From the NCBI GenBank assembly GCA_902800025.1, contig CADCDA010000012.1, positions 1 through 40,467 on the forward strand: a stretch of DNA of 40,467 nucleotides. Direction: 5' to 3'. Below the pieces are notes generated by a model that saw nothing but the letters and a program-made list of their open reading frames with translations, made no database searches and was not told where the DNA came from. Positions 14,042 through 22,462 of the stretch are shown in pieces. Each line of letters opens with the position of its first letter. The stretch's first letter is position 1. The DNA is from an uncultured Erysipelotrichaceae bacterium. Lineage in GTDB: Bacteria; Bacillota_I; Bacilli_A; RFN20; CAG-826. The translations under genes and the position numbers were made by a program.

Positions 14042-16147
14042 ATGGTCGAAATATTTAGGGGTTATGTACCCACAAAAGAAAAGACACCTACCCAAAAGTT
14101 CAAAGAAGAAGGAGGATACTCACTCCTTTCTTTAGAAGAAGTGCAAGACTTGGATGAATACGCTGGTATCCTTAACGATCAATTCGTTGTAATGGATGTC
14201 GATGATAGTGTTGAAGCAGATAAAACCTATGAAATCGTTAAGATGCTTGGTCTTAATATCAGGGTTGTTGAAACCACTAGAGGCAAACATTTCATCTTTA
14301 AGAAAAGTCCAAGATACCCACTAAAAGGAACAACTAAAGAAATTAACGCATTTGGATTCACCTTTGATATAAGAATTGGCGTTAATCAATACATCGTATG
14401 CAAATATGGTGGGAAGGTTCGTGAGGTGGTTCAGGACTTTGATGAAACCAAACCAATTAGTGAATTCCATCATTATTTCATCCCATTAAGAGACAAAAAA
14501 GACCGTCACGTTTTCACTTCTATGACTAGTGGCAGCGGCAGGAATGGTGCCCTTTATTCTCATATACCGACACTGATCCATAATGGGTTTCTTAGAGATG
14601 AGGTGGAAGACATTCTTCACATCATTAACGAATATGTTTTTGACGAATCAATGTCCGATTCCGAAATGAGAACAATTCTTAGAAACGAAGCATTTGAAAA
14701 CATAACCTACCATAGTGCTGAAGATGACTTCAAAGAAACTATTAGAGAGTATGGATTCAAACCTGACCATTATTCTGATTTAGGAATGGCAATATTGTTC
14801 GCCAAATATTACAGCAACAGGGTACGTTATAACGAAGCCACTGGATGGTTAACTTGGAATGGCAAAGTATGGGAATTCGGTGAACATCACGCTAAGAAGT
14901 TTTACTTCGAATTCTTGGAAAATGTCCACAAAACAGCGATGTTTGAGATGAATTCTGTATTAAAAAAGCCTAATGCAGACAAAGATGAAATCGCTAAAGT
15001 TAAAGCTTTTGTTAACTTCACCTTGTCAATGCAAAATGGTCCTAAAATTAGCAGTGTATTCAAACTGATACAAACCCAAGTGAACATTGATGCCAGGCTA
15101 CTTGATGCTAATCCATGGGAACTCAATACTCCTGATGGAATTGTCAACCTTCAAACTGGTGAACTTAAACCACATAATGCTGATTCGTTTTGCACTAAAA
15201 TCACCCTTAAATCACCTTATAAAAAGGATGGAAAAATGTTTAACGATTTGATCCATCTCCTTACCGATAACGATGAAGAATATATTCATTTCTTAAAGGT
15301 TTTATGTGGCATATGTGCGATTGGAAAAGTTTATAACGAAGCGATGATTATCGCCTTTGGTAAAGGTCATAACGGTAAATCAACTTTGTTTAATTCAGTC
15401 GCTGATTTGCTTGGTGATTATAGTGGCAAGATTCCTGCTGAAGCGTTAACAAGCAAAAATAGATCAACTAAAGTCGAATTAGCTGAACTACTCGGCAAAA
15501 GACTTATTCTTGCTAGTGAAACTGAAGAGGGTCAAAAGTTGTCCACGCAAATGCTCAAGCAAATAGCATCAACCGATAAAATTACAGGCGAAAAGAAATA
15601 TAAAGACCCAATTGTATTCGTACCAACACATACAGCAATCCTTTATACCAACTTTCTTCCTAAATTAGGTTCTCTTGATCTAGGAACTAGAAGAAGAATC
15701 ATCGTTTGTCCATTTAACGCCGTTATCGATAAACCTAAAAAGGATTATGCAGATAAGTTAAAGGAAGTGGATGGTGAAGACATCATGGCGTGGATTGTCG
15801 AGGGTGCCAAAGAATTCTATGAAAGTCTTTATAACTTGCCACCTTGTAAAGTGGTGGATGCCGCTAAAGCTGAATACATTAAAGAAAACAACTGGGCAGA
15901 AAAATTCATCGAAGACTGTTGCGTTGTCGGTGAAATGGAACAGCAATCTTCAAATGAACTCTATAAGGCATATCAACAATGGTGCAAAGACACTGGCGAA
16001 TATCCAAAAAGGTCATCTGATTTCAAGACTATTCTCGAATCACTTGGATACAGCTCCAAGAAAACCAACAAAGGAATTATTTGGAAAGGTTTGTCTCTTG
16101 ATCCAAAAAGATTAATTGGCAAGACCTCTTTGAATGAATTTCTTTAA
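14042..16147 (+). CDS. Phage primase / SF3 (D5, P4-type) replicative helicase (701 aa)
   Basis: The protein is two-domain. The N-terminal part (VVMDVDDSVEADKTYEI... then VVETTRGKHFIFK) looks like an archaeo-eukaryotic primase-polymerase fold, with DVDD and a GKHF histidine motif. The C-terminal part is a D5/SF3 helicase: FGKGHNGKSTLFNSVADLLG (Walker A), LILASETEEG (Walker B) and TNFLPKLGSLDLGTRRRIIVCPF (sensor and arginine finger). It would unwind and prime the phage origin and form hexameric rings (family knowledge). I chose ATG 14042, 9 bases after AGAAGGAG; the overlapping GTG at 14033 touches the ribosome binding site. A block of repeats sits immediately downstream. Confidence 0.92.
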   Translation: MVEIFRGYVPTKEKTPTQKFKEEGGYSLLSLEEVQDLDEYAGILNDQFVVMDVDDSVEADKTYEIVKMLGLNIRVVETTRGKHFIFKKSPRYPLKGTTKEINAFGFTFDIRIGVNQYIVCKYGGKVREVVQDFDETKPISEFHHYFIPLRDKKDRHVFTSMTSGSGRNGALYSHIPTLIHNGFLRDEVEDILHIINEYVFDESMSDSEMRTILRNEAFENITYHSAEDDFKETIREYGFKPDHYSDLGMAILFAKYYSNRVRYNEATGWLTWNGKVWEFGEHHAKKFYFEFLENVHKTAMFEMNSVLKKPNADKDEIAKVKAFVNFTLSMQNGPKISSVFKLIQTQVNIDARLLDANPWELNTPDGIVNLQTGELKPHNADSFCTKITLKSPYKKDGKMFNDLIHLLTDNDEEYIHFLKVLCGICAIGKVYNEAMIIAFGKGHNGKSTLFNSVADLLGDYSGKIPAEALTSKNRSTKVELAELLGKRLILASETEEGQKLSTQMLKQIASTDKITGEKKYKDPIVFVPTHTAILYTNFLPKLGSLDLGTRRRIIVCPFNAVIDKPKKDYADKLKEVDGEDIMAWIVEGAKEFYESLYNLPPCKVVDAAKAEYIKENNWAEKFIEDCCVVGEMEQQSSNELYKAYQQWCKDTGEYPKRSSDFKTILESLGYSSKKTNKGIIWKGLSLDPKRLIGKTSLNEFL

Positions 16148-16149
16148 AA

Positions 16150-16240
16150 AAGTGAAGGCAAGTGAAGGACAAAATGTAAAATTCCTTTCACACGTATGTA
16201 TAAGAAAATTTTGCAAATTAGCTTGCACTCTCCTTCACTT
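16150..16240 (+). repeat. AAGTGAAGG repeats in the replication module (candidate origin or operator)
   Basis: AAGTGAAGG occurs twice in direct orientation with 10-bp spacing (16150-16158, 16160-16168). It occurs once more as its exact complement CCTTCACTT (16232-16240), with an imperfect CCTTTCAC at about 16184. The interval between is AT-rich. The 117-base gap between the helicase and VRR-NUC genes holds nothing else. Such a cluster beside a replicative helicase could be a replication origin or a protein-binding regulatory site. A hairpin of the outer arms is also possible in RNA. Confidence 0.6.
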
Positions 16241-16264
16241 TCCGAAACTAATACAAAGTATTAA

Positions 16265-16588
16265 ATGAAATCAAAAAGTTCGATAAGCGAAAAGCAAGTC
16301 GAGAAAGCGTTGGTCAAAAAGGTCGAAAGTCTTGGTGGTAAATGTTGGAAATTCATCTCTCCAAGTAGAGTTGGCGTTCCTGATAGGCTCTGCTTAATGC
16401 ATAAAGGTAAGGTCGCTTTTATTGAAGTAAAGAAGCCTGGCGAAAAACTACGAAAAATACAAATAAAACGAAAAAACGAATTAGAGGCAATGGGTTTTAA
16501 AGTCTATGTCCTCGACACGATAGAACGAATTGACGAAATAATCCGAGAAATCGTGGGAGGAAAAGATGATGATTTACAAACCGTATGA
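16265..16588 (+). CDS. VRR-NUC domain nuclease (107 aa)
   Basis: This is a stand-alone VRR-NUC (virus-type replication-repair nuclease) of the usual phage length. The PD-(D/E)XK set is intact: VGVPDR with D40, then AFIEVKK with E54 and K56, followed by a Gln-containing helix (IQIKRKNELEAMGF). Stand-alone phage members cut structured DNA such as Holliday junctions or flaps (known for the family), so this is probably the recombination-intermediate nuclease. ATG 16265 is used. Its 3' end overlaps the start of the SNF2 helicase gene by 23 bases, as in many Bacillota phages with this gene order. Confidence 0.9.
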   Translation: MKSKSSISEKQVEKALVKKVESLGGKCWKFISPSRVGVPDRLCLMHKGKVAFIEVKKPGEKLRKIQIKRKNELEAMGFKVYVLDTIERIDEIIREIVGGKDDDLQTV

Positions 16589-17915
16589 ATACCAAACAGC
16601 AGCAAGTAACTTTATTAAAGAACATGATGCGTGTGCATTACTTCTTGATATGGGACTTGGCAAGACAGTCATCACACTTACTTCCGTTAAAGAACTAATA
16701 AGAAGCGGTGAAGTTAGAAGAGTATTAATTATCGCTCCATTAAGAGTCGCTCAAACTACTTGGCCTAGTGAAATTAAAAAGTGGGATCACTTAAGTGATT
16801 TAACTTATAGAGTCGCAACAGGTACTGAAAAGCAAAGAATATCTGCATTAAGCGATAACGCTGACCTCTACATTATTAATAGAGAAAATGTCGATTGGTT
16901 AATCAATAACAACGCCATCAAGTTTAACTTCGATATGGTTGTGGTGGATGAGTTATCTTCTTTCAAGTCATATCAAGCCAAAAGATTCAAATCCTTACTC
17001 AAAGTAAGATGGAAGATTAAACGCATTGTTGGTTTAACAGGTACACCTAGTAGCAACGGTTTAATGGATTTGTGGGCAGAATATAAGATTCTTGACCAAG
17101 GTGAAAGATTGGGAAAATTTATCACCCATTACCGTGAAAAATATTTTGATCCTGATAAAAGGAACGCCAATGTCATCTTCTCATATAAGTTAAAACCATT
17201 CGCAGAACAATGTATCTACGATGCGGTAAGAGATATCACGATTTCGATGAAATGCACTGATTATCTCAAGATGCCTGAACTTATCAATAACTATGTAGAA
17301 GTTGAATTAGATTCTAAAGAATCTTTGCAATACAAAACTCTCAAGCAAGAGATGATTGTGGAGATTATTGGTGAAGGTGAAATCGATGCTGTCAATTCAG
17401 CTGTTCTAGCCAGCAAACTACTCCAAATGGCTAATGGTGCTGTCTATGGAGAAGAAAAGAAAGTAGTCAAAATCCACGATAGGAAACTCGATGCTTTAGA
17501 AGACTTAATTGAAGCGGCAAATGGCAAACCAGTTTTAGTCGCATATTGGTATAAACACGATTTATCAAGAATCAAAGAGCGATTTGACTGTAGAGAAATC
17601 CTAACCGATAAAGACATCAACGATTGGAATAGTGGTCAAATCCAAGTAGGACTTATCCATCCTGCTAGTTGTTCAATGGGATTAAACCTTCAACAAGGTG
17701 GATCAACGCTTATATGGTTTGGACTTACTTGGTCATTGGAACTATACGAGCAGACAAATGCAAGACTTTGGAGACAAGGTCAAAAAGATAATGTGGTCAT
17801 CCATCACATCATCACGAAAAACACAATGGATGAGAAAGTGCTAAAAGCACTTGAAAACAAAAATCAGGTGCAAGAAGCACTAATTGAAGCTGTAAGAATG
17901 GAGGTGAATTTATGA
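16566..17915 (+). CDS. Phage SNF2-type DEAD/DEAH-box helicase (449 aa)
   Basis: This is an SF2/SNF2-like translocase. Motifs are LLLDMGLGKTVIT (Walker A, residues 26-38), VVVDELSSFKS (motif II in the DE-L-S form), LTGTPSSNGLMDLW (III) and an ARLWRQGQKDNVVIHHII end (VI) with the arginine fingers. The GQ box region is KPYEYQTAASNF at the N-terminus. Known relatives in this phage cassette act with VRR-NUC in replication or recombination. Start ATG 16566 or 16569, just after GGGAGGAAAAG. The stop overlaps the start of the sigma-like gene (ATGA type), placing all these genes in one early operon. Confidence 0.92.
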   Translation: MMIYKPYEYQTAASNFIKEHDACALLLDMGLGKTVITLTSVKELIRSGEVRRVLIIAPLRVAQTTWPSEIKKWDHLSDLTYRVATGTEKQRISALSDNADLYIINRENVDWLINNNAIKFNFDMVVVDELSSFKSYQAKRFKSLLKVRWKIKRIVGLTGTPSSNGLMDLWAEYKILDQGERLGKFITHYREKYFDPDKRNANVIFSYKLKPFAEQCIYDAVRDITISMKCTDYLKMPELINNYVEVELDSKESLQYKTLKQEMIVEIIGEGEIDAVNSAVLASKLLQMANGAVYGEEKKVVKIHDRKLDALEDLIEAANGKPVLVAYWYKHDLSRIKERFDCREILTDKDINDWNSGQIQVGLIHPASCSMGLNLQQGGSTLIWFGLTWSLELYEQTNARLWRQGQKDNVVIHHIITKNTMDEKVLKALENKNQVQEALIEAVRMEVNL

Positions 17916-18343
17916 CAAGCAAAGAATACTTAAGTCAAATCTATAACTTGGATCATAAAATTTACCTCATGCGTTTAGAGGCAGAGGAATATAGAAGATT
18001 ATCTTATTCTTTGCCGGGTCAAGACTTCACAAAACCATTTGTTAAAAGTTCTAATCCAAATACCGAAGCACCATTTATGAAGTGGTTAATAAAGGCATTG
18101 GATAAGGAAAAGGAAATCGAAGACCTTCTAAAGAAGATGGAAGAATTAACAAATGATATTACTAATACCATCGATGAAGTTGAAAACCTTGATTACCGTG
18201 TTCTACTTAAACTCCGTTATATAAATCAAATGACAATATGTGACATTTCAGAAAGGATGCATATATCCATACCAACAGCGAAACGTTGGCATCGTGAAGC
18301 CTTAGAAGTAGTGGAAGTTCCTGAAAAATATAGAGACCTTTAG
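17912..18343 (+). CDS. Sigma-70-like phage late-gene activator, DUF1492/ArpU/RinA type (143 aa)
   Basis: This small helical DNA-binding protein sits at the end of the early operon, the usual position of ArpU/RinA-type regulators that activate the packaging and structural genes. The N-terminal two thirds are charged helices (EEYRRLSY, then KEKEIEDLLKKMEELTNDI). The last 45 residues (LLKLRYINQMTICDISERMHISIPTAKRWHREALEVV) form a sigma region 4-like HTH. Five phased 10-bp repeats and a TATAAT lie just downstream, the expected arrangement for its target. The DNA-binding assignment is from motif and family; the link to the repeats is inference. Confidence 0.82.
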   Translation: MTSKEYLSQIYNLDHKIYLMRLEAEEYRRLSYSLPGQDFTKPFVKSSNPNTEAPFMKWLIKALDKEKEIEDLLKKMEELTNDITNTIDEVENLDYRVLLKLRYINQMTICDISERMHISIPTAKRWHREALEVVEVPEKYRDL

Positions 18344-18380
18344 GAGAAATCTTAAAGGTTTTTTCTTTATTTTAAAAGTT

Positions 18381-18430
18381 GATACCCTGTGATACCCTTT
18401 GATACCCAATGATACGTTGAGATACTCGCA
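18381..18430 (+). repeat. Five helically phased 10-bp direct repeats (GATACCC...)
   Basis: GATACCCTGT, GATACCCTTT, GATACCCAAT, GATACGTTGA and GATACTCGCA follow each other without gaps. The GATAC core is constant, and the next two bases are CC in the first three copies. A 10-bp period places every copy on the same face of the helix. They sit 16 bases upstream of a TATAAT and just downstream of a sigma-like regulator gene, so they are probably the activator's binding array for late transcription. Confidence 0.85.
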
Positions 18431-18445
18431 CCATATGTAGTAATG

Positions 18446-18451
18446 TATAAT
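18446..18451 (+). promoter_or_regulatory. Late promoter -10 (TATAAT), probably activator-dependent
   Basis: A perfect TATAAT has no -35 at 16-18 bases. The nearest TTGAGA (18417-18422) is 23 bases away, within the repeat array. A missing -35 beside phased repeats fits activator-dependent transcription. A terminator-like hairpin follows at 18475. Confidence 0.6.
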
Positions 18452-18474
18452 TGGCTAAAGCCATAAAGATGATT

Positions 18475-18500
18475 GCTCTCGATGATGTCGAGGGCTTTTT
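18475..18500 (+). terminator. Terminator-like hairpin in the late leader
   Basis: GCTCTCGA (18475-18482) pairs with TCGAGGGC (18488-18495) with one G-T wobble, followed by TTTTTA. It lies between the late -10 and the HNH gene. It either stops leftover early transcription or regulates read-through into the late operon. Confidence 0.6.
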
Positions 18501-18514
18501 ATTAGGAGGAAGCT

Positions 18515-18838
18515 ATGAGACTTAACAGGAATTGCAAAGCAATAGCAGACTTCTATAGGTCAAAGGATTGGCAAGTTGCAAGAGCTATTAAGATTGAATC
18601 TGCTCACGGTCTATGTGAGAAGTGTGGTGCTATTGGAACCGAGGTACATCATAAAATTCATTTAACTCCAAAGAATGTCACTGATCCTAATATAACTATT
18701 AATCAAGATAACTTAATCCTTCTATGTACTGAGTGTCATAACGAGGAGCACCAAAGGTTTGGAGGCTCAAGGACTTATGAGTGGGACAAGGAAGGAAATT
18801 TAGTTGGGAAGAAAGAGAAAAATACTCCCCCCACCTAG
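18515..18838 (+). CDS. Phage HNH endonuclease (107 aa)
   Basis: This is an HNH nuclease of the size and position that assist terminase in HK97-like phages, where it lies next to the small terminase and is needed for specific cutting at cos ends (known for several such phages). Zinc ligands are C34-x2-C37 and C71-x2-C74. The beta-beta-alpha core has TEVHHKIHL (H45, H46), NQDNLILL (the N) and CHNEEH (final H). ATG 18515 follows TTAGGAGGAAGCT, an excellent ribosome binding site. The 3' end overlaps the likely start of the small terminase gene by 58 bases. Confidence 0.92.
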   Translation: MRLNRNCKAIADFYRSKDWQVARAIKIESAHGLCEKCGAIGTEVHHKIHLTPKNVTDPNITINQDNLILLCTECHNEEHQRFGGSRTYEWDKEGNLVGKKEKNTPPT

Positions 18839-19164
18839 CATTTTGTTTGATTCACTATAACCGACTAAAGTCGCTCTTCCAAAATTCAGATGAAACCAAA
18901 AAGAAAATGGTGGATGAATTATTCAAAAAAGCAGCGTTTTTAAAGGTAAATATGGATGAATTACAGGGAAAAATCGGTGAGGAAGGCATCACAATTGTCA
19001 ATAATAAAGGGGTTCCAAGTATCAATCCAAGCTACAAAGCTTATCTCCAATCAGTCTCTGCTTACCAAGGAATTATTAAAACTTTAAATACAATCTTTGG
19101 TAAACAAATTGAAGACGAAGAAGATGAGTTTGAATCCTTCATGGCAAAGAACGGTAAGTCCTGA
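18781..19164 (+). CDS. terS: Terminase small subunit, P27 family (127 aa from GTG)
   Basis: The position between HNH and large terminase, the length and the sequence fit the P27 family. Features are a basic start (GQGRKFSWEEREKYS) and a helical middle (AFLKVNMDELQGKIGEEGITIVNNKGVPSINPSYKAYLQSVSAYQGIIKTL). The acidic C-terminal tail DEEDEFESFMAKNGKS is also typical. It recognises the packaging site and recruits the large subunit. The GTG start overlaps the HNH gene by 58 bases and its ribosome binding site is about 15 bases away, so the start is uncertain. No better in-frame start is seen before LAFCLIHYN. The stop overlaps the terL start (TGATG). Confidence 0.85.
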   Translation: MGQGRKFSWEEREKYSPHLAFCLIHYNRLKSLFQNSDETKKKMVDELFKKAAFLKVNMDELQGKIGEEGITIVNNKGVPSINPSYKAYLQSVSAYQGIIKTLNTIFGKQIEDEEDEFESFMAKNGKS

Positions 19165-20804
19165 TGAATTACCTAAAGCAATACTATGATGAGATTGAAC
19201 TTGGAAAGATTAAGGTTGGCAATGAATTAAAGACAGTTCTTGATTCACTCATTAGCGATTTAGATAATCCTAAATATTTCTTCGATGAAAAGCCTGGGGA
19301 ATTAAGGATCAATTTTATTGAAACGTTTTGTAAACACACAAAATCGCCATTTAATGGTCAACCATTCGTTCTCGAACTATGGGAGAAAGCGTTTCTTCAA
19401 ACAGCTTATGGATTTAAATACTCCGATACTGGACTTAGAAGATTTACTGAAGCATTACTTCTCATTGCTCGTAAGAACGGAAAAACAACCTTTGTAGCGG
19501 GAATTGATCTTGCTGAATTCTTCTTATCTAGTGGTGGTGTGGACATCATTTGTGCTTCTAACACTAATGACCAAGCATCAATCCTTTTTGAGGAAATCAA
19601 CAATATGAGAGAGCAATCCAAAGCACTCTCTAAAGAGAATAGAAGCAGAAAGAACTTATTCTTCATCTATTCCCCACGCAATAAAAACAAAATTAAGAAG
19701 TTATCCGCGCAGTCACGCAACTTGGATGGATACAATGTAGAAATAGCTTGCATAGACGAGGCACATCAAATGTCTGATTCAAAAGTCTATGATGCTATCA
19801 AACAATCACAATCAACTAAACGAGAACCATTGATGTTCATTATCACAACCGAGGGTAATGTAGTCAGTGGTTTTTTGGATAGAAAACTTGAATATGTACG
19901 TAAAGTCATTAAGGGTGAAATCGAGGACGATAGAATCCTTCCTTGGCTTTACACACAAGATTCAACCGAAGAAGTCTATAACGATAAATCCTCTTGGGTT
20001 AAGTCAAATCCTTCCTTAGGAAGAGTTAAGGCAATTTCCTATTTAGAGGACATTATGAACAAATCAAAGAATGACCTTTCTACAAGAGTCACGATGCTTT
20101 GTAAAGACTTCAACATTAAACAATTAGAATCAGGTACTTGGTTATCGTTTGATGATTTAAATAACGAAACCACATTTGATATTGAATTTCTTAGAGATTC
20201 ATACGCTATTGGTGGTGTTGACTTATCATCCACAACTGACCTTACCTGTGCCTTGCTCCTTGTCATTAAAGAAGGCAAGAAGTACATCGTTCCCCATTTC
20301 TTTATGCCTAGTGAAGTGGTGCAGAAAAGAATCCAAGAAGACAGTGCCCCATATGATTTATGGATCAAACGAGGATTAATCACTCTTACTGATGGAAGTC
20401 AAAATGACTTTACTAAAGTAACTGAATGGTTTCTTCAAATGGTTCGTGAATATGGCATTAGACCATTATGGATTGGCTATGATCCTTGGAATGCACAATA
20501 TTGGGTAAACGAAATGGAAGAACACGGCTTCAATATGGAAAAGATTCGCCAAGGTATATTTACTCTTAGCGAACCGATGAAACAACTTGAAGCAGACTTA
20601 AAAAATAAGGGTGTTATCTATGATAATAATCCGATTCTTAAATGGTGTCTTGCTAACACCCAGGCTAAAGTGGATGTTAATGGAAACATTCAACCAAGCA
20701 AAATGAATAGCAAATATAAGCGAATCGATGGATGCGTTGCGTTAATCATCGCTTATGCCGTACTGAACAGGTACAAAAACGATTACACGAATATGAGCTC
20801 CTAG
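19164..20804 (+). CDS. terL: Terminase large subunit (546 aa)
   Basis: This is the packaging motor ATPase and headful or cos nuclease. It has an LLIARKNGKTTF Walker A (about 99-110) and VEIACIDEAHQMSD (Walker B with the DEAH-type glutamate, about 192-204). An ASNTNDQA motif-like segment lies between. The nuclease part starts at IGGVDLSSTTDLT (first Asp, about residue 350), with further Asp/Glu residues near WIGYDPWN and IDGCVALIIAY. The length is normal for the HK97-type terminase family. It starts inside the small subunit's stop. An intrinsic terminator overlaps its own stop, separating it from the methyltransferase gene. Confidence 0.95.
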   Translation: MNYLKQYYDEIELGKIKVGNELKTVLDSLISDLDNPKYFFDEKPGELRINFIETFCKHTKSPFNGQPFVLELWEKAFLQTAYGFKYSDTGLRRFTEALLLIARKNGKTTFVAGIDLAEFFLSSGGVDIICASNTNDQASILFEEINNMREQSKALSKENRSRKNLFFIYSPRNKNKIKKLSAQSRNLDGYNVEIACIDEAHQMSDSKVYDAIKQSQSTKREPLMFIITTEGNVVSGFLDRKLEYVRKVIKGEIEDDRILPWLYTQDSTEEVYNDKSSWVKSNPSLGRVKAISYLEDIMNKSKNDLSTRVTMLCKDFNIKQLESGTWLSFDDLNNETTFDIEFLRDSYAIGGVDLSSTTDLTCALLLVIKEGKKYIVPHFFMPSEVVQKRIQEDSAPYDLWIKRGLITLTDGSQNDFTKVTEWFLQMVREYGIRPLWIGYDPWNAQYWVNEMEEHGFNMEKIRQGIFTLSEPMKQLEADLKNKGVIYDNNPILKWCLANTQAKVDVNGNIQPSKMNSKYKRIDGCVALIIAYAVLNRYKNDYTNMSS

Positions 20805-20818
20805 TTAGGGGCTTTTTT
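20797..20818 (+). terminator. Terminator overlapping the terL stop
   Basis: GCTCCT (20797-20802) pairs with AGGGGC (20807-20812) with one wobble and a 4-base loop, followed by TTTTTT. It includes the terL stop codon. It would uncouple the following orphan methyltransferase gene from packaging genes unless read through. Confidence 0.6.
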
Positions 20819-20836
20819 ATTGGAATGGAGGTCCCT

Positions 20837-22462
20837 ATGTTAAAAGTTATTGAATTATTCGCAGGTTTAGGTAGCCAAACTCAAGCCCTTAAGAATATTG
20901 GTGTCGAACACGAAGTTGTGGCGATATCAGAAATAGACAAATATTGTCTCAAATCTTATGAGGCATTACACGGCAAGCCAAACAACCTTGGTGACATATG
21001 TAAAATTGAAAGATTACCAAAAGCAGACTTATGGACCTACTCATTCCCATGTCAGGATGTTTCCGTTGCGGGTAAACTCGCAGGAATCAACGAAGGAACG
21101 AGAAGTGGACTCCTTTATGAAGTGGAAAGATTACTCAAAATTGCTAACGAAGAAGGAACACTTCCAAAATATCTTTTATTAGAGAATGTCAAAAACCTCG
21201 TTTCTAAGCGTTTTAAACCTGACTTCGATAAATGGCTCGATTTCCTTTCTTCCATCGGTTATACGAACTATTGGAAGGTATTAAACGCAAAAGATTATGG
21301 TATTCCTCAAAACAGGGAACGTGTTTTCTGCGTTTCAATCCTAAACTTTGGTTCTTATGAGTTTCCTGAAAAGAAAGAATTAAAGCTTAAACTTCGTGAT
21401 CTACTAGAAAACGAGGTAGATGAAAAATATTATTTATCGCAAAAAGTCATCGCTTGTTTTATGAAAGAAGACACCAAAGGGTTCAATCGAAAAGAACGCT
21501 TTATGGAAAACATCGAACATAGCGATGGTGAAATAGGTCACGCTATAACTACAAGAAGTGGTAGTAGACCAACTGACAACTTTGTTGTCGAAAAAACTGA
21601 GCAGGAAAGAAGATGCGATGAAGCATTAGAAAGTGGTGAACTTGCAGAAGGCGATGTTATAAATCACTCCCATGATAATCCAGTTCCTGTTAACAGTGAA
21701 AATCCTGATTGTGCACCAACCCTCACAACGAGGGGTGATGAACTAGGGGTAGTTGTTATGGGCAACTACTCTCCTAGTGGTCATAATGCAGCAAGGGTTG
21801 TTGATCCTGATGGAATTGCTCCAACGGTGATGGAAAACCATGGAACTGTTACAGCAATACCAATTAAGAACAACACAAAGAAAGGATTCCTTATGGCAGA
21901 AGAAGGCGATGCCGTTGATATTAGTGGTAGAATGCAATACCATCGTGGTACTGTCCAAAAAGGAATATCTCAAACCATCACAACAGCAGGAGGAGATAAT
22001 GTAGGAGTAGTTGTTAAAGATAAATCTTTATTCAGCGAAACCGAAAAGAAACTCTTTACTGAAGATGGAAACATTAGACGATATATTGGTAGCGATAAGG
22101 TTGATGAATTTAAAGAAGGACAAATGGCTACTACTTCATTCCCAAATGGGTATGGTCACGGTCCTAGGGTACACGATGAATCAGTATCCCTTAATACGAT
22201 TGATAAACCTTGCGTTAAATACAATTTAAGAATTCGTAAGCTGACTCCTCGTGAGTGCTTACGTTTGATGGGATGGAACGATGAACAAATTGATAAGATT
22301 CAAGCATCAGGTGTTTCTCATTCCCAACAATACAAGCAAGCTGGAAATGGAATAGTTGTTCAGGTGCTTGAAGAAATCTTTAGAAATCTATTTAAAAAAG
22401 TAGAAGTACACGGATACGAGCAGCTAAACCTGTTCGATTTTAATTTTGAGGAGGATGAATAA
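20837..22462 (+). CDS. Orphan phage C5-cytosine DNA methyltransferase (541 aa)
   Basis: All catalytic motifs are visible: motif I VIELFAGLGSQ, motif IV FPCQDVSVAG with C72, LLENVKNL (motif VI) and GIPQNRERVFCVS (motif VIII). PRECLRLMGW (IX) and QAGNGIVVQVL (X) complete the set. A long central variable region contains several degenerate copies of an ITTR/LTTRGD-V-V pattern (for example HAITTRSGSRPTDNF, PTLTTRGDELGVVV, QTITTAGGDNVGVVV) and likely holds the target recognition domain. There is no partner nuclease here, so the role is probably protection of phage DNA from host restriction. ATG 20837 follows GGAGG. The stop is also the start region of the next gene (TAATGG). Confidence 0.92.
   Translation: MLKVIELFAGLGSQTQALKNIGVEHEVVAISEIDKYCLKSYEALHGKPNNLGDICKIERLPKADLWTYSFPCQDVSVAGKLAGINEGTRSGLLYEVERLLKIANEEGTLPKYLLLENVKNLVSKRFKPDFDKWLDFLSSIGYTNYWKVLNAKDYGIPQNRERVFCVSILNFGSYEFPEKKELKLKLRDLLENEVDEKYYLSQKVIACFMKEDTKGFNRKERFMENIEHSDGEIGHAITTRSGSRPTDNFVVEKTEQERRCDEALESGELAEGDVINHSHDNPVPVNSENPDCAPTLTTRGDELGVVVMGNYSPSGHNAARVVDPDGIAPTVMENHGTVTAIPIKNNTKKGFLMAEEGDAVDISGRMQYHRGTVQKGISQTITTAGGDNVGVVVKDKSLFSETEKKLFTEDGNIRRYIGSDKVDEFKEGQMATTSFPNGYGHGPRVHDESVSLNTIDKPCVKYNLRIRKLTPRECLRLMGWNDEQIDKIQASGVSHSQQYKQAGNGIVVQVLEEIFRNLFKKVEVHGYEQLNLFDFNFEEDE

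Noticed and set aside
18381-18430. Short direct repeats as a possible CRISPR
   Set aside because: The period is only 10 bp, with no spacers of useful length and no cas genes.
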